Below are positions 33,857 through 43,485 of a DNA stretch of 64,000 nt, one piece after another. The notes below the pieces were generated by a model. The model was not told where the DNA came from, did not search any database, and saw only the letters and a list, made by a program, of their open reading frames with translations. This stretch comes from Casimicrobium huifangae (GTDB taxonomy: Bacteria; Pseudomonadota; Gammaproteobacteria; Burkholderiales; Casimicrobiaceae). The position numbers and the translations under genes were made by a program. Within the stretch, counting starts at the first letter, position 1. Each line of letters begins with the position of its first letter. The stretch covers positions 2,836,436 to 2,900,435 of the forward strand of contig NZ_CP041352.1 in assembly GCF_009746125.1 (NCBI RefSeq). The letters are read 5' to 3'.

Positions 33857-35539
33857 ATGACCAGCATCCGAGCCGACCGCGAGGCGATGGAATACGACGT
33901 GGTAATCGTTGGCGGTGGCCCGTCCGGCCTGGCTGCGGCGATTCGACTGAAACAGCTCGCCGCCGAGAATGACCGCGAAATCTCGGTCTGCATTCTCGAA
34001 AAGGGCGGCGAGATTGGCGCCCACATCCTGTCCGGCGCGGTGATCGACCCGACCGCTCTCAATGAGCTGATCCCCGACTGGAAGGACAAGGGTGCGCCGA
34101 TTCACACGCCGGTGACCGACGACCAGTTCTGGACGCTGACGGAGACGGGCGCGTCAAAGATTCCGAACTGGACGCTGCCGAAGCTGATGAACAACCACGG
34201 CAACTACATCGTGAGCCTGGGTCGCGTGTGCAAGTGGCTGGGCGAGCAGGCGGAGGCGATGGGCGTCGAAATTTATCCTGGCTTTGCAGCGGCCGAAGTG
34301 CTGTTCAACGATGCGGGTGCCGTGATCGGCGTCGCCACCGGCGACATGGGCATTGGCAAGGATGGCGAAAAAAAGGGCGAGTATCAGCCCGGCATGGAGC
34401 TGCATGCCAAGTACACGCTGTTCGCGGAAGGTGTTCGCGGGTCACTGTCGCAGGAGTTGATGAAAAAGTTCAACCTGCGCGATGGCGTCGATCCGCAGAA
34501 GTACGGCATCGGTATCAAGGAGCTGTGGCAAATTGACCCGGCCAAACACAAGCCGGGCCTGGTGACGCACTCGCAGGGCTGGCCGCTCGACTCGAAAACC
34601 GGCGGCGGCTCGTTCCTCTACCACCTGACCAACGAGAACAACGACGCGCTGGTGGCCGTGGGCTTCGTGATCCATCTGAACTACGAGAACCCGTGGCTGT
34701 CGCCGTTCGACGAGTTCCAGCGTTTCAAGACACACCCGCACATCAAGCCGCTGTTCGAAGGCGGCAAGCGATTGGCTTATGGCGCCCGTGCGATCAACGA
34801 AGGCGGACTGCAGAGCGTGCCGAAACTGTCGTTCCCCGGCGGCGCGCTGATCGGCTGCAGCGCCGGCTTCGTGAACCTGCCGCGCATCAAGGGCACCCAC
34901 AACGCGATGAAGACCGGCATGCTGGCGGCCGAGTCCGCTTTCGACGCGCTCAAGACTGATCGCCAGCACGACGAGCTGCACGCCTACAACGACGGCTGGA
35001 AGAAGAGCTGGGTGTTTAACGATCTCTACAAGGTACGCAACGTCAAGCCCGGCCTCAAGTGGGGCATGACGCTGGGCACGCTGCACGGCGGCATCCATAT
35101 GTGGATGAACGACCTCGGGCTCGGCAAACTGGTCGGCTGGACGCTACGCCACGGCAAACCGGACAACGAGTATCTGAAGTCGGCAGACCAGATGCCAAAG
35201 ATCGACTACCCGAAACCCGACGGCGTGATCAGCTTCGACAAGCTTTCGTCGGTGTTCCTGTCCAACACCAACCACGAGGAAGATCAGCCAGTGCATCTGC
35301 AACTGCGCGACGCCTCGATCCCGGTCAAGCACAACCTGGCCCGTTACGCCGGGCCGGAAAGCCGCTATTGCCCGGCCGGCGTTTACGAGTTCGTTGATAG
35401 CGACGATGGCGCGAAGAAACTGCAGATCAACGCGCAGAACTGCGTGCACTGCAAGACTTGCGACATCAAGGACCCACTGCAGAACATTCACTGGGTCACG
35501 CCGGAAGGCGGCGGCGGGCCGGTGTATAGCGTGATGTAG
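33857..35539 (+). CDS. etfD: Electron-transfer flavoprotein-ubiquinone oxidoreductase
   Basis: 560 residues, inner-membrane-associated enzyme that passes electrons from ETF to ubiquinone. FAD-binding [20 protein letters not shown] (about 15-34), [19 protein letters not shown], the ubiquinone-site region, and the C-terminal [4Fe-4S] ligands Cys505, Cys529, Cys532 and Cys535 (CPAGVYE; CVHCKTC) are all present. Its partners etfB and etfA are 23 kb away at 58 kb in the same orientation. Serves acyl-CoA dehydrogenases. Confidence 0.95.
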   Translation: MTSIRADREAMEYDVVIVGGGPSGLAAAIRLKQLAAENDREISVCILEKGGEIGAHILSGAVIDPTALNELIPDWKDKGAPIHTPVTDDQFWTLTETGASKIPNWTLPKLMNNHGNYIVSLGRVCKWLGEQAEAMGVEIYPGFAAAEVLFNDAGAVIGVATGDMGIGKDGEKKGEYQPGMELHAKYTLFAEGVRGSLSQELMKKFNLRDGVDPQKYGIGIKELWQIDPAKHKPGLVTHSQGWPLDSKTGGGSFLYHLTNENNDALVAVGFVIHLNYENPWLSPFDEFQRFKTHPHIKPLFEGGKRLAYGARAINEGGLQSVPKLSFPGGALIGCSAGFVNLPRIKGTHNAMKTGMLAAESAFDALKTDRQHDELHAYNDGWKKSWVFNDLYKVRNVKPGLKWGMTLGTLHGGIHMWMNDLGLGKLVGWTLRHGKPDNEYLKSADQMPKIDYPKPDGVISFDKLSSVFLSNTNHEEDQPVHLQLRDASIPVKHNLARYAGPESRYCPAGVYEFVDSDDGAKKLQINAQNCVHCKTCDIKDPLQNIHWVTPEGGGGPVYSVM

Positions 35540-35548
35540 CGCACTATC

Positions 35549-35571
35549 CCCTCTCCCCTCAAGGGCGAGGG
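35549..35571 (+). promoter_or_regulatory. Hairpin containing the ribosome site of the next gene
   Basis: CCCTC-T-CCC-CTCAA-GGG-C-GAGGG folds as a bulged stem between etfD and the GNAT-like gene. The right arm GAGGG is also the likely Shine-Dalgarno for ATG 35578. The CCCTCTCCC type occurs widely as an intergenic repeat, so translational control is only a possibility. Confidence 0.35.
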
Positions 35572-35577
35572 CACGAA

Positions 35578-36396
35578 ATGACCCCCATGAATCCTGCCGC
35601 CCTCCTCGCGCTCTATGACGACACGATGCGCCGCAATGCGCATCCAGCCGGTATGGCGCCCGAGCGGCTGCCGCATCTCTCGCGCTACACCACATCGAGC
35701 GGCAGCCAGCGCTTCGTCATGTGGCATGACTTTGACGACAGCGACGCCGCACTGCATGTTGACGCTGAAATGGCAGCGGTGCATGGGCACGCTGGGGTAC
35801 TCATGTGGAAGCTCTACCGGCACGACCGCGCGCACGACGCCCTGCGCTCGGCCCTGCTCGCGCGTGGCTTTGAAGAAAACGATCCGAGCACACTGATGGT
35901 CGCGGCCGTTGACACGGTGCTCGCCGCGCTGCCTGCTGCCCCGTCTGGCCCGCTTGCCGCGCGACAACTGACCACCGTGCGCGACCTCGACGCCTATCAG
36001 CAAATCTGGGACGATGTCTGGCCCGGGGCGCCGAATGCGCGCTACGTCAACGATTACAAGAGCCGTATCGATCAGCACGACCCCGGCATCCTGTTCTACG
36101 CAGGCTTCGCACCAGACGGCGAAGCGGTGACCAGCGGCTACATGTTCCATCACCCCGGCGATCCGATCGCCCTGCTCTGTGGCGGCACAACCAAAGCCGC
36201 GTGGCGGCGTCAGCACGCCTACACGCTGATGCTTGCCGTGCGCGCTCAGGCCGCTGCCAAGCGTGGCGCCAGCCACCTGGCGGTAGAAGCCAGCCCAGAG
36301 AGCCAGCCGATCCTGGCGCGTCTGGGCTTTGAGCCCCTCTCTACGTTGATGTTCTACGAAAAGCACATCGCCGACACGCCTGCCGCCGCGTCGTGA
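35578..36396 (+). CDS. GNAT-family acetyltransferase-like protein
   Basis: 272 residues. The second half resembles a GNAT domain: LTTVRDLDAYQQIWDDVW, ILFYAGFAPDGEAVTSGYMF, AWRRQHAYTLMLAVRAQAA, AVEASPESQPILARLGFEPLSTLMFYEK. The usual R-x-x-G-x-G/A loop is eroded (TTKAAWRRQHA), so acetyl-CoA binding is not certain. Residues 1-120 look like a degenerate first domain. It overlaps the next gene (GTGA, 36393-36396). Confidence 0.7.
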   Translation: MTPMNPAALLALYDDTMRRNAHPAGMAPERLPHLSRYTTSSGSQRFVMWHDFDDSDAALHVDAEMAAVHGHAGVLMWKLYRHDRAHDALRSALLARGFEENDPSTLMVAAVDTVLAALPAAPSGPLAARQLTTVRDLDAYQQIWDDVWPGAPNARYVNDYKSRIDQHDPGILFYAGFAPDGEAVTSGYMFHHPGDPIALLCGGTTKAAWRRQHAYTLMLAVRAQAAAKRGASHLAVEASPESQPILARLGFEPLSTLMFYEKHIADTPAAAS

Positions 36397-36770
36397 AAAC
36401 CTTCCTGATCGACAGCATCAGCGCGATCACGGCGGAGATGGCGGGGCAGATTGTTGTCAGCGGCTCACAGGGTGCCATCAGCGCGGCGCATCTTGCCCTC
36501 GCTCACCCGCCAGCGCTGGCAATCTTCAACGACGCCGGAATGGGGCTAGACGATGCCGGGGTGCGTGGCTTACAGGTGCTTGACGCAGCTGGCGTCGCTG
36601 CCATTGTCGTCAGCCACAACACTGCACACATCGGCGAGGCCGCCAGCACGCTTGAAACCGGCATCGTGAGTGCCGTCAATGGCGTCGCTTCGCAGTCCGG
36701 TTTGCTGACTGGACAAAGCTGTCGGGCAGCGATCAGCTTTTTTCCAAAACGACCACCGGATAAGGCCTAG
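36393..36770 (+). CDS. Conserved-looking protein of unknown function with NDAG motif
   Basis: 125 residues from a GTG overlapping the upstream stop. I do not recognise the family. Visible blocks are SGSQGAISAAHLALAHPPA, IFNDAGMGLDDAGVRGLQVLD, AAIVVSHNTAHIGEAASTLETG and SAVNGVASQSGLLTGQ, which suggest a compact alpha/beta domain with conserved Asp-Ala-Gly, Ser-His and Asn. No signal or membrane segment. The last residues (FFPKRPPDKA) and the stop codon are encoded by dispersed repeat copy E, so the original C terminus was probably replaced. Confidence 0.6.
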   Translation: MKTFLIDSISAITAEMAGQIVVSGSQGAISAAHLALAHPPALAIFNDAGMGLDDAGVRGLQVLDAAGVAAIVVSHNTAHIGEAASTLETGIVSAVNGVASQSGLLTGQSCRAAISFFPKRPPDKA

Positions 36771-36853
36771 CGTCGGCAAATCACCTTTGTCGACTTTGGG
36801 CTTTTCTGTCGCCTCAGCCCTTATCAGATGTCACTTTCAATAGAAAGTTGAAC
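36732..36853 (+). repeat. Dispersed ~120-bp imperfect palindrome, copy E
   Basis: 122 bases. Outer arms ATCAGCTTTTTTCC (36732) and ATAGAAAGTTGAA (to 36852); inner arms ATAAGGCCT (36760-36768) and AGCCCTTAT (36816-36824); core TTGTCGACTTTGGG (36787-36800). It is the clearest copy, with inner arms almost perfectly inverted. It overlaps the 3' end of the preceding gene and lies before the convergent Sel1 gene. Confidence 0.68.
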
Positions 36854-36874
36854 GACCAAGCTTTAGCGCCCAGC

Positions 36875-37600
36875 TCACCATCCGGTCACGACAAAACGGT
36901 ATGGCACGACCACCGCGCGACCGCGCATCGCGACATCGAGCTGACAACGCTCGGAGCGCAATGACTCGCTGAACCACGCCACAGACTCGTAGCGCAACTC
37001 GGGCGCCGATAGCGCTTGATTGCGCACACCACGGACTTTGCCTTCTCCGTCCACGGCAAAAAAGAGGCGCCCGCTCACCTCGCGGAGTCCCAGGCGATTC
37101 ATCGCCAGAATTGGCGGGCGCGAAGGCCGGCATTGGTCCGGCAGCTGACGCTTACCGCCATCCGTCGATTCTGTCGGATGGGGGCCAACCAACGCCGGAT
37201 AACCACGTACCTCGTGCGCGTCCGCCAGCTCATACCAGTAACGCGCCCGAATGGTGTCGCGCCGGGTACCGATGGCCCCGTTGTACGCGCGACCGGTATT
37301 GAACTGACCGCTCGGGCTGCCCAGCTCTGCCGCCTGCTCGAAATGGCGCAGCGCCTGAACCGCGTCACGCTCAACGCCCTCGCCTCGCTCATACATGCTG
37401 CCCAGGTGATTCAGCGCCTCGGCGTTGTTGCGTTGCGCGGCCTTGCTCATCCACGCGAACGCAACGCGATCATCGCGGACCACCGCCCGACCTCGCCAAT
37501 ACAGCAGGGCCATCATCAACTGCGCGTCAGCTTCGCCCGCCACGCAGGGCGTAGCGACCGCTGCAACGATCACGATGAGGCACAGGCGGATGAATTTCAT
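36875..37600 (-). CDS. Secreted Sel1-repeat protein with TonB-C-like end
   Basis: 241 residues. Signal peptide (MKFIRLCLIVIVAAVATPCVAG), then Sel1-like repeats: ADAQLMMALLYWRGRAVVRDDRVAFAW, NAEALNHLGSMYERGEGVERDAVQAL, GQFNTGRAYNGAIGTRRDTIRARYW, and a C-terminal domain (LFFAVDGEGKVRGV, CQLDVAMRGRAVVVPYRF) that resembles the TonB C-terminal fold. Such proteins act in periplasmic protein contacts; the partner is unknown. ATG at 37600 is fixed by the signal peptide. Confidence 0.78.
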   Translation of the reverse strand: MKFIRLCLIVIVAAVATPCVAGEADAQLMMALLYWRGRAVVRDDRVAFAWMSKAAQRNNAEALNHLGSMYERGEGVERDAVQALRHFEQAAELGSPSGQFNTGRAYNGAIGTRRDTIRARYWYELADAHEVRGYPALVGPHPTESTDGGKRQLPDQCRPSRPPILAMNRLGLREVSGRLFFAVDGEGKVRGVRNQALSAPELRYESVAWFSESLRSERCQLDVAMRGRAVVVPYRFVVTGW

Positions 37601-37822
37601 GCGAAGCGCTCCCTGGAAGTCCTTGCCGGTTGTCGCACCAAACACACCTGCGCACGACGGCCCGCACCTCGGATGCTAGCTGGCAGATCCTGCCTGCGCC
37701 AGCCCACCGCGATCAACATCGTGCGAGAACTGCTAAGCATGTGAATTTTTCTTGGTTCTCTTTGAGCGCTGTCGAACCTATTGTTCTGCCATCACTTCTT
37801 TTGTTCACGCAGAGCTTTTCGC

Positions 37823-38842
37823 ATGTCACGCAACACCGCCCCCCGTTTCACCAGCATCGCAGCAGCGTTCGCGCTGGCCGCACTTGGCGCCCCCCACGCC
37901 CATGCGCAGGTCAGTCTGCTCAATGTCTCTTATGACCCGACCCGCGAGCTTTATTCCGATCTAAATGCTGCCTTCGCCAAACAGTGGAAGGCCAAGACCA
38001 ACGAGACGATCAGCATCAAGCAATCCCACGGCGGCTCCGGCAAGCAGGCGCGCGCGGTGATTGACGGTCTCGAAGCCGATGTGGTCACCCTGGCGCTCGC
38101 CTACGACATTGATGCACTCTACGAAAACGGCAAGCTGCTGCCGCAGGACTGGCAGAAACGACTGCCGAACAATGCGTCACCTTACACCTCGACCATCGTA
38201 TTTTTGGTGCGCAAGGGCAACCCGAAGAAGATCAAGGACTGGAACGACCTCGCGCGCCCCGGTGTTGAGGTGATCACGCCGAACCCGAAGACATCCGGCG
38301 GTGCGCGCTGGAATTACCTGGCAGCATGGGCCTATGCGCTCAGGCAACCGGGCGGTGATGAGGCCAAAGCGCGGGCCTTCACCAAATCGATCTTCGACAA
38401 CGTGAAAGTGCTCGATTCCGGCGCTCGCGGCGCCACCACCACCTTCGTGGAACGCGGCATTGGTGACGTGCTGATTGCCTGGGAAAACGAGGCCTATCTC
38501 GCCATCAAGGAGCTTGGGCCTGACAAATTCGAACTGGTCACACCGTCGCTCTCGATCCTGGCTGAACCGCCGGTGAGTGTGGTCGACAAAGTGGTGGACA
38601 AGCGCGGCACCCGCAAACAGGCGCAGGCGTATCTCGAGTTCATCTACACCCCGGAAGGCCAGCAGATTGCCGCCAAACACTACTACCGGCCACGTGACGC
38701 CAAGGTGGCCGCGCAATTCGCCAAGCAGTTTGCGCCGGTCAAACTGGTGACCATCGACGAAGTGTTCGGCGGCTGGCAGAAAGCACAAAAGACGCATTTC
38801 GCCGACGGCGGCGTGTTTGACCAGATCGCGGCGCGCAAGTAG
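37823..38842 (+). CDS. sbp: Sulfate ABC transporter periplasmic binding protein
   Basis: 339 residues. Signal peptide ([26 protein letters not shown]) followed by the sulfate-binding-protein sequence [51 protein letters not shown], and [20 protein letters not shown], all closely typical of Sbp/CysP. It binds sulfate (or thiosulfate) for CysTWA. ATG at 37823 is preferred to one 14 codons upstream that would spoil the signal peptide. First gene of the uptake block. Confidence 0.94.
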   Translation: MSRNTAPRFTSIAAAFALAALGAPHAHAQVSLLNVSYDPTRELYSDLNAAFAKQWKAKTNETISIKQSHGGSGKQARAVIDGLEADVVTLALAYDIDALYENGKLLPQDWQKRLPNNASPYTSTIVFLVRKGNPKKIKDWNDLARPGVEVITPNPKTSGGARWNYLAAWAYALRQPGGDEAKARAFTKSIFDNVKVLDSGARGATTTFVERGIGDVLIAWENEAYLAIKELGPDKFELVTPSLSILAEPPVSVVDKVVDKRGTRKQAQAYLEFIYTPEGQQIAAKHYYRPRDAKVAAQFAKQFAPVKLVTIDEVFGGWQKAQKTHFADGGVFDQIAARK

Positions 38843-38879
38843 TAACTCGCTACCGCAACCCCTGCTCAACGCCAATCGC

Positions 38880-39569
38880 ATGAAGTCGACGACGCTCATC
38901 ATCCCGGGCCTCTATGGCAGCGGCCCGGGCCACTGGCAAAGCTGGATGGAGTCGCGCATCGAAGGTGCGCACCGCGTGCAGCAGGCGGACTGGGCCATCG
39001 CGTCACTCGATGCCTGGTCGGCCCGTGTCGGTGCAGCGATTGACGACGCCGTGGGCGCTGTCTGGCTGGTCGCCCACAGCTTCGGTTGCCTCGCGGCGGT
39101 GGCGGCACTTGCTCAGCGAAGCGATCCGGAGGACCGCGTCGCCGGCATGCTGCTGGTGGCACCCGCCAACCCGGAGCGCTTCGGACCACGAGGGCTGCTG
39201 ACCAGCGGTGGCTCGTCGGTCACCCAAACCACCGACCTGAAAGACACCATCACCGCACTGCTCCCGCACCGACGTCTCGGAGTCCCCGCCGTCGTGGTGG
39301 CAAGCAGCAACGATCCCTGGATGCGGCTGACGGCCGCCTCCGTCTGGGCCGACCGCTGGGGTGCGCAGTTCGAATGCATCGGTCGCGCCGGGCATATCAA
39401 TGTCGAGTCGGGTCACGGCCCCTGGCCGCAAGGCCTTGCGGTACTTGAGCGGTTGCGGCACGCACACGGAAACGAACCACTTGGCCACATCGAGGCGGTT
39501 GACACTGGGTATTCGCACGCACATGGCCAGCGTGGCGAGCGGATGTTGGCGCGGCAGTGGTTTGGATGA
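38880..39569 (+). CDS. RBBP9/YdeN-family serine hydrolase
   Basis: 229 residues. A small alpha/beta hydrolase: STTLIIPGLYGSGPGHWQSW at the N terminus, nucleophile elbow VAHSFGCLAA, ASSNDPWMRL with the acid, and GRAGHINVESGHGPW with the histidine. This is the RBBP9/YdeN pattern. It lies between sbp and cysT in the same direction; a hydrolase of this kind often accompanies sulfate-uptake genes in betaproteobacteria, but its function there is not known to me. Confidence 0.82.
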   Translation: MKSTTLIIPGLYGSGPGHWQSWMESRIEGAHRVQQADWAIASLDAWSARVGAAIDDAVGAVWLVAHSFGCLAAVAALAQRSDPEDRVAGMLLVAPANPERFGPRGLLTSGGSSVTQTTDLKDTITALLPHRRLGVPAVVVASSNDPWMRLTAASVWADRWGAQFECIGRAGHINVESGHGPWPQGLAVLERLRHAHGNEPLGHIEAVDTGYSHAHGQRGERMLARQWFG

Positions 39570-39579
39570 ACTGTCGCTT

Positions 39580-39602
39580 GCTTATGCGAAATATGCATAC
39601 GC
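39580..39602. promoter_or_regulatory. Imperfect dyad before cysTWA
   Basis: GCTTATGCG-AAATA-TGCATACGC is an imperfect palindrome in the 103-base gap upstream of cysT. A LysR-type regulator such as the CysB-like protein encoded downstream could bind here; the idea rests on position and symmetry only. Confidence 0.3.
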
Positions 39603-39672
39603 TAGTACCAATTCAGTACGTTGGCAATCGCTCAAACAGATCTAACTTTTCATCTTCATCGCCGCAGTTTCC

Positions 39673-40602
39673 ATGACCGCCAGCACCTCCGCACTACGTC
39701 CTTGGACGTCAATCCGACGACAGTCCTCTCCAAAAAATGTTGCCCTCGCTGCCATACACCGCATACCGCGTCGGCGATCGGCGCAACGCGTGCTTCCGGG
39801 CTTCTCACTGTCGCTTGGTATCACGTTGACTTATCTGTCGCTGGTAGTCCTCATTCCGCTGCTGACACTATTTCTGAAGACTGCGCAGTTATCGTGGCCC
39901 CAATTCTGGGAAGCAGTTGCTGCGCCACGGGTGGTTGCTACCTACCTGCTGAGCTTTGGTGCAGCACTGGCCGCCGCGTTACTCAATGCAGCATTTGGCT
40001 TGCTGCTTGCGTGGGTACTCGTCCGATACAACTTTCCCGGTCGCAAGCTGATTGACACCCTGGTGGATCTTCCTTTCGCGCTGCCCACTGCTGTGGCCGG
40101 CATCGCGCTGACAGCTCTCTATTCGAAGAACGGCTGGCTCGGCAGCCTGCTTGAACCGCTTGGGGTCAAAGTGGCGTTCACACCATTGGGTGTGTTTGTG
40201 GCGCTCGTTTTTATCGGTCTGCCCTTTGTGGTGCGAACCGTGCAGCCGGTGCTTGAGGACCACGACGCGGAATTTGAGGAAGCCGCTGCAAGTCTCGGTG
40301 CGTCTCGTCTGCGCACCTTTGCGCAAGTCATATTTCCGGCGGTGCTTCCCGCGCTACTCACCGGCTTCGCGCTGGCGTTCGCCCGGGCAGTCGGAGAGTA
40401 TGGGTCGGTGATCTTCATCGCCGGCAATATGCCGTATGTGTCCGAGATCACTCCGCTGATCATCATCACCAAACTTGAACAATATGACTATCGCGGTGCC
40501 ACTGCGGTGGCAGTGGTGATGCTGTTTTTCTCGTTTGTGCTGTTGCTGGCGATCAATCTGCTGCAGGCGTGGAGCGCGCGCCGCTCCGGGAGACAACCAT
40601 GA
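39673..40602 (+). CDS. cysT: Sulfate ABC transporter permease CysT (CysU)
   Basis: 309 residues, inner-membrane permease with six helices. The EAA loop, [26 protein letters not shown], contacts Cys[20 protein letters not shown] is typical of CysT. An unusually basic N-terminal extension of about 40 residues precedes the first helix. The stop overlaps cysW by four bases (ATGA). Confidence 0.94.
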   Translation: MTASTSALRPWTSIRRQSSPKNVALAAIHRIPRRRSAQRVLPGFSLSLGITLTYLSLVVLIPLLTLFLKTAQLSWPQFWEAVAAPRVVATYLLSFGAALAAALLNAAFGLLLAWVLVRYNFPGRKLIDTLVDLPFALPTAVAGIALTALYSKNGWLGSLLEPLGVKVAFTPLGVFVALVFIGLPFVVRTVQPVLEDHDAEFEEAAASLGASRLRTFAQVIFPAVLPALLTGFALAFARAVGEYGSVIFIAGNMPYVSEITPLIIITKLEQYDYRGATAVAVVMLFFSFVLLLAINLLQAWSARRSGRQP

Positions 40603-41492
40603 ACGGCCTGTTTGCGGCCGGGCATCGCTATGGCCGCTTCGAGACACGCGCAGCTACCCGTGATCCGGCATGGGTGAAGTGGACGCTAGTCGGGCTCGGC
40701 GTCAGTTACTTCGCGCTGTTTCTGCTGCTGCCGCTGATCTCCGTCTTTGCCGAAGCACTGCGCAAGGGATGGGAAGTCTACTTCGCAGCCATCGTCGAAC
40801 CCGATGCGATTGCTTCGATCAAACTCACTCTGCTGGCAGCTGCCATTGCAGTGCCGCTCAATGTGGTCTTCGGTGTCGCCGCGGCGTGGGCGGTTGCCAA
40901 ATTTGACTTTCGCGGAAAGCAGATCTTGATCACACTGATTGATCTGCCGTTCTCGGTGTCCCCGGTGGTCGCCGGGCTGATTTACGTGCTGGTCTTCGGC
41001 CTGAACGGCTGGTTCGGCGGCTGGCTGCGTGAGCACGACATCAAGATCATTTTCGCCGTGCCGGGCATTGTGCTGGCAACCGTATTCGTTACGGTTCCTT
41101 TTGTGGCGCGCGAATTGATCCCGCTGATGCAGGCGCAGGGCAAGGAAGAGGAAGAAGCTGCCGTGGTGCTTGGCGCCTCCGGCTGGCGCGTGTTCTGGCA
41201 GGTGACGCTGCCCAACGTGAAGTGGGGACTGCTCTACGGCGTGATCCTGTGCAACGCCCGAGCGATGGGCGAATTTGGCGCCGTGTCGGTGGTGTCCGGG
41301 CACATTCGCGGGCTCACCAACACCATGCCGCTGCACATCGAAATTCTCTACAACGAATACCAGTTTGCCGCGGCCTTCGCGGTTGCTTCGCTCCTCGCCC
41401 TGCTGGCACTCGTAACCCTCATTCTCAAAACTTTCGTTGAGTGGCGCCAGGCGAAGGCCATCGCTGCCGCACAAGAGGACGCCCATTCATGA
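40599..41492 (+). CDS. cysW: Sulfate ABC transporter permease CysW
   Basis: 297 residues, second permease subunit. [20 protein letters not shown] and the EAA loop [28 protein letters not shown] are diagnostic, as is the end [23 protein letters not shown]. Start at 40599 by ATGA overlap with cysT; an upstream start at 40569 is less likely. Stop overlaps cysA (ATGA, 41489-41492), so T, W and A are translationally coupled. Confidence 0.94.
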   Translation: MNGLFAAGHRYGRFETRAATRDPAWVKWTLVGLGVSYFALFLLLPLISVFAEALRKGWEVYFAAIVEPDAIASIKLTLLAAAIAVPLNVVFGVAAAWAVAKFDFRGKQILITLIDLPFSVSPVVAGLIYVLVFGLNGWFGGWLREHDIKIIFAVPGIVLATVFVTVPFVARELIPLMQAQGKEEEEAAVVLGASGWRVFWQVTLPNVKWGLLYGVILCNARAMGEFGAVSVVSGHIRGLTNTMPLHIEILYNEYQFAAAFAVASLLALLALVTLILKTFVEWRQAKAIAAAQEDAHS

Positions 41493-42520
41493 GCATTCGC
41501 GTTGAACACCTGCAAAAATCCTTCGGTACCTTTCAGGCGCTGAAGGATGTGTCGCTGGACTTTCCGACCGGCGAGCTGGTCGCCCTGCTGGGCCCGTCGG
41601 GCTGCGGCAAGACAACCCTGCTGCGAATCATCGCCGGACTCGAGACGGCGGATAGCGGTCGCGTCTGGCTTGACGGCGATGACGCCTCCGACACCCATGT
41701 GCGTGAACGCCAAGTCGGCTTCGTGTTCCAGCACTACGCGCTGTTCCGGCACATGACCGTGTTTGACAACGTGGCCTTCGGCCTGCGCGCCCGTCCACGC
41801 AAGACACGGCCGGCAGAGAGTGAAATCAGGCGAAAGGTGCACCAACTGCTGGAGCTGGTGCAGCTTGACTGGGCCGGTGACCGCTTCCCTGCGCAACTCT
41901 CGGGCGGCCAGCGCCAGCGCATCGCGCTTGCCCGCGCGCTCGCCGTCGAGCCGCGCGTGCTGCTGCTCGACGAGCCCTTTGGTGCGCTCGATGCCAAGGT
42001 GCGCAAGGAACTGCGCCGCTGGCTGCGTCGCCTGCATGACGAACTGCACGTGACCTCCGTCTTTGTGACCCATGATCAGGATGAGGCGGTGGAAGTGTCC
42101 GACCGCATTGTGCTGATCAACCAGGGGCAGGTCGAACAAGTCGGCGCACCGGACGAGGTGTACCGCAATCCTGCGTCGTCTTTCGTCTACAGCTTCCTCG
42201 GTTCAGCCAACCGCTTCCCTCTTGCCGGCAGCGATTCCGCCGTGGGTTACGCGCGCCCGCACGAGACCACCATTGTCACTGATCTCGGCCTTGCCGGTAA
42301 CGCTGGCGTTGCCGCGCGTGTGAGTCGCATTCATGCCTTCGGTAGCTCCGCACGCGTTGAGTTGCAGGCGCAACACCTGACCGACAGCAAGGCTGCGCCG
42401 CAGTACTACGAAGTCGAGCTGACGCGGCAGGAGTTTGAGGCGCTGCAGTTGACCGAAGGCCGACCGGTGCATCTGGTGCCGGCAAAGCTGCGCTCGTTCG
42501 ATCTGGCGAAAGCGGCCTGA
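41489..42520 (+). CDS. cysA: Sulfate ABC transporter ATP-binding protein CysA
   Basis: 343 residues. Walker A GPSGCGKT (35-42), Q-loop [11 protein letters not shown], signature LSGGQ (137-141), Walker B LLLDEP (158-163), and a C-terminal regulatory TOBE-like domain. The spacing and [14 protein letters not shown] sequence match CysA. It energises uptake of sulfate by CysTW and the binding protein. Followed after 23 bases by the CysB-like regulator. Confidence 0.95.
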   Translation: MSIRVEHLQKSFGTFQALKDVSLDFPTGELVALLGPSGCGKTTLLRIIAGLETADSGRVWLDGDDASDTHVRERQVGFVFQHYALFRHMTVFDNVAFGLRARPRKTRPAESEIRRKVHQLLELVQLDWAGDRFPAQLSGGQRQRIALARALAVEPRVLLLDEPFGALDAKVRKELRRWLRRLHDELHVTSVFVTHDQDEAVEVSDRIVLINQGQVEQVGAPDEVYRNPASSFVYSFLGSANRFPLAGSDSAVGYARPHETTIVTDLGLAGNAGVAARVSRIHAFGSSARVELQAQHLTDSKAAPQYYEVELTRQEFEALQLTEGRPVHLVPAKLRSFDLAKAA

Positions 42521-42543
42521 CACCCAAGCACACCAATTTCCCC

Positions 42544-43485
42544 ATGAACTTTCAGCAACTCCGCATCATTCGCGAAACCGTCCGTCAGAACTTCAATCTG
42601 ACCGAGGTCGGCAATGCGCTCTTCACTTCACAGTCGGGTGTCAGCAAGCACATCAAGGATCTCGAAGACGAGCTCGGCGTCGAGCTTTTCGTGCGCAAGG
42701 GCAAGCGTCTCACCGGGCTGACGGATCCCGGTCGCGAGCTGGTGACAATCGTGGAGCGTCTGCTGCTGGATGCGAAGAACATCAAGCATCTCGCAGCGCA
42801 GTACGCCAATCGCGATGAAGGCCAACTCACCATTGCCACCACACATACGCAGGCGCGCTACGCGCTGCCACGAGTGGTAGCGGAGTTCCGTAAAGCCTTC
42901 CCGAAAGTCCATCTGGCCCTGCATCAGGGCAGTCCGGCAGAGACGCTGGCGCTGCTGCTTGAAGGCAAGGCAGATATTGGCGTTGCCACTGAAGCCCTGG
43001 CTGACGAGCCAGAGCTGGCGACGTTTCCGTTCTACGCCTGGCACCATGCGGTGGTGGTACCGGCTGGGCATCCACTGGCTGCGGCGCAGCCTCTGAACTT
43101 GCGGGCAATTGCCGACTACCCGATCATTACGTATCACGAGGGGTTTACCGGGCGCGCGCGCATCGACCAGACTTTCGCTGCAGCGGCGCTCGACCCCGAC
43201 GTGGTGTTGTCGGCACTCGACGCCGATGTGATTAAAACCTACGTCGAACTGGAACTGGGCATCGGCATCATCGCATCCGGTGCCTTCAACGAGGCCAAAG
43301 ATCGTGGCCTGGCATTGCTCAATGCTGATCACCTGTTCCCGGCCAACGTGACGCGCATCGCGGTACGTCGTGGCCACTATCTGCGCGATTTCGCCTACAA
43401 ATTCATCGAGCTGTGCGCGCCGTCACTGACGCGCAGTGTCGTGCAATCCGGCGTTACGCCTCGGGCTGAGGAAGCGGCGATCTAG
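42544..43485 (+). CDS. cysB: CysB/Cbl-type LysR regulator
   Basis: 313 residues. Start MNFQQLRIIRETVRQNFNLTEVGNALFTSQSGVSKHI is the CysB-family helix-turn-helix; the effector domain contains TTHTQARYALP and TYHEGFTGRARID, which form the acetylserine/thiosulfate/sulfate pocket in CysB. It most probably activates sulfate assimilation (this block and perhaps cysHDN 39 kb away). CysB and the paralogue Cbl cannot be separated by eye. Its stop overlaps that of the convergent Bug gene in a CTAG. Confidence 0.9.
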   Translation: MNFQQLRIIRETVRQNFNLTEVGNALFTSQSGVSKHIKDLEDELGVELFVRKGKRLTGLTDPGRELVTIVERLLLDAKNIKHLAAQYANRDEGQLTIATTHTQARYALPRVVAEFRKAFPKVHLALHQGSPAETLALLLEGKADIGVATEALADEPELATFPFYAWHHAVVVPAGHPLAAAQPLNLRAIADYPIITYHEGFTGRARIDQTFAAAALDPDVVLSALDADVIKTYVELELGIGIIASGAFNEAKDRGLALLNADHLFPANVTRIAVRRGHYLRDFAYKFIELCAPSLTRSVVQSGVTPRAEEAAI

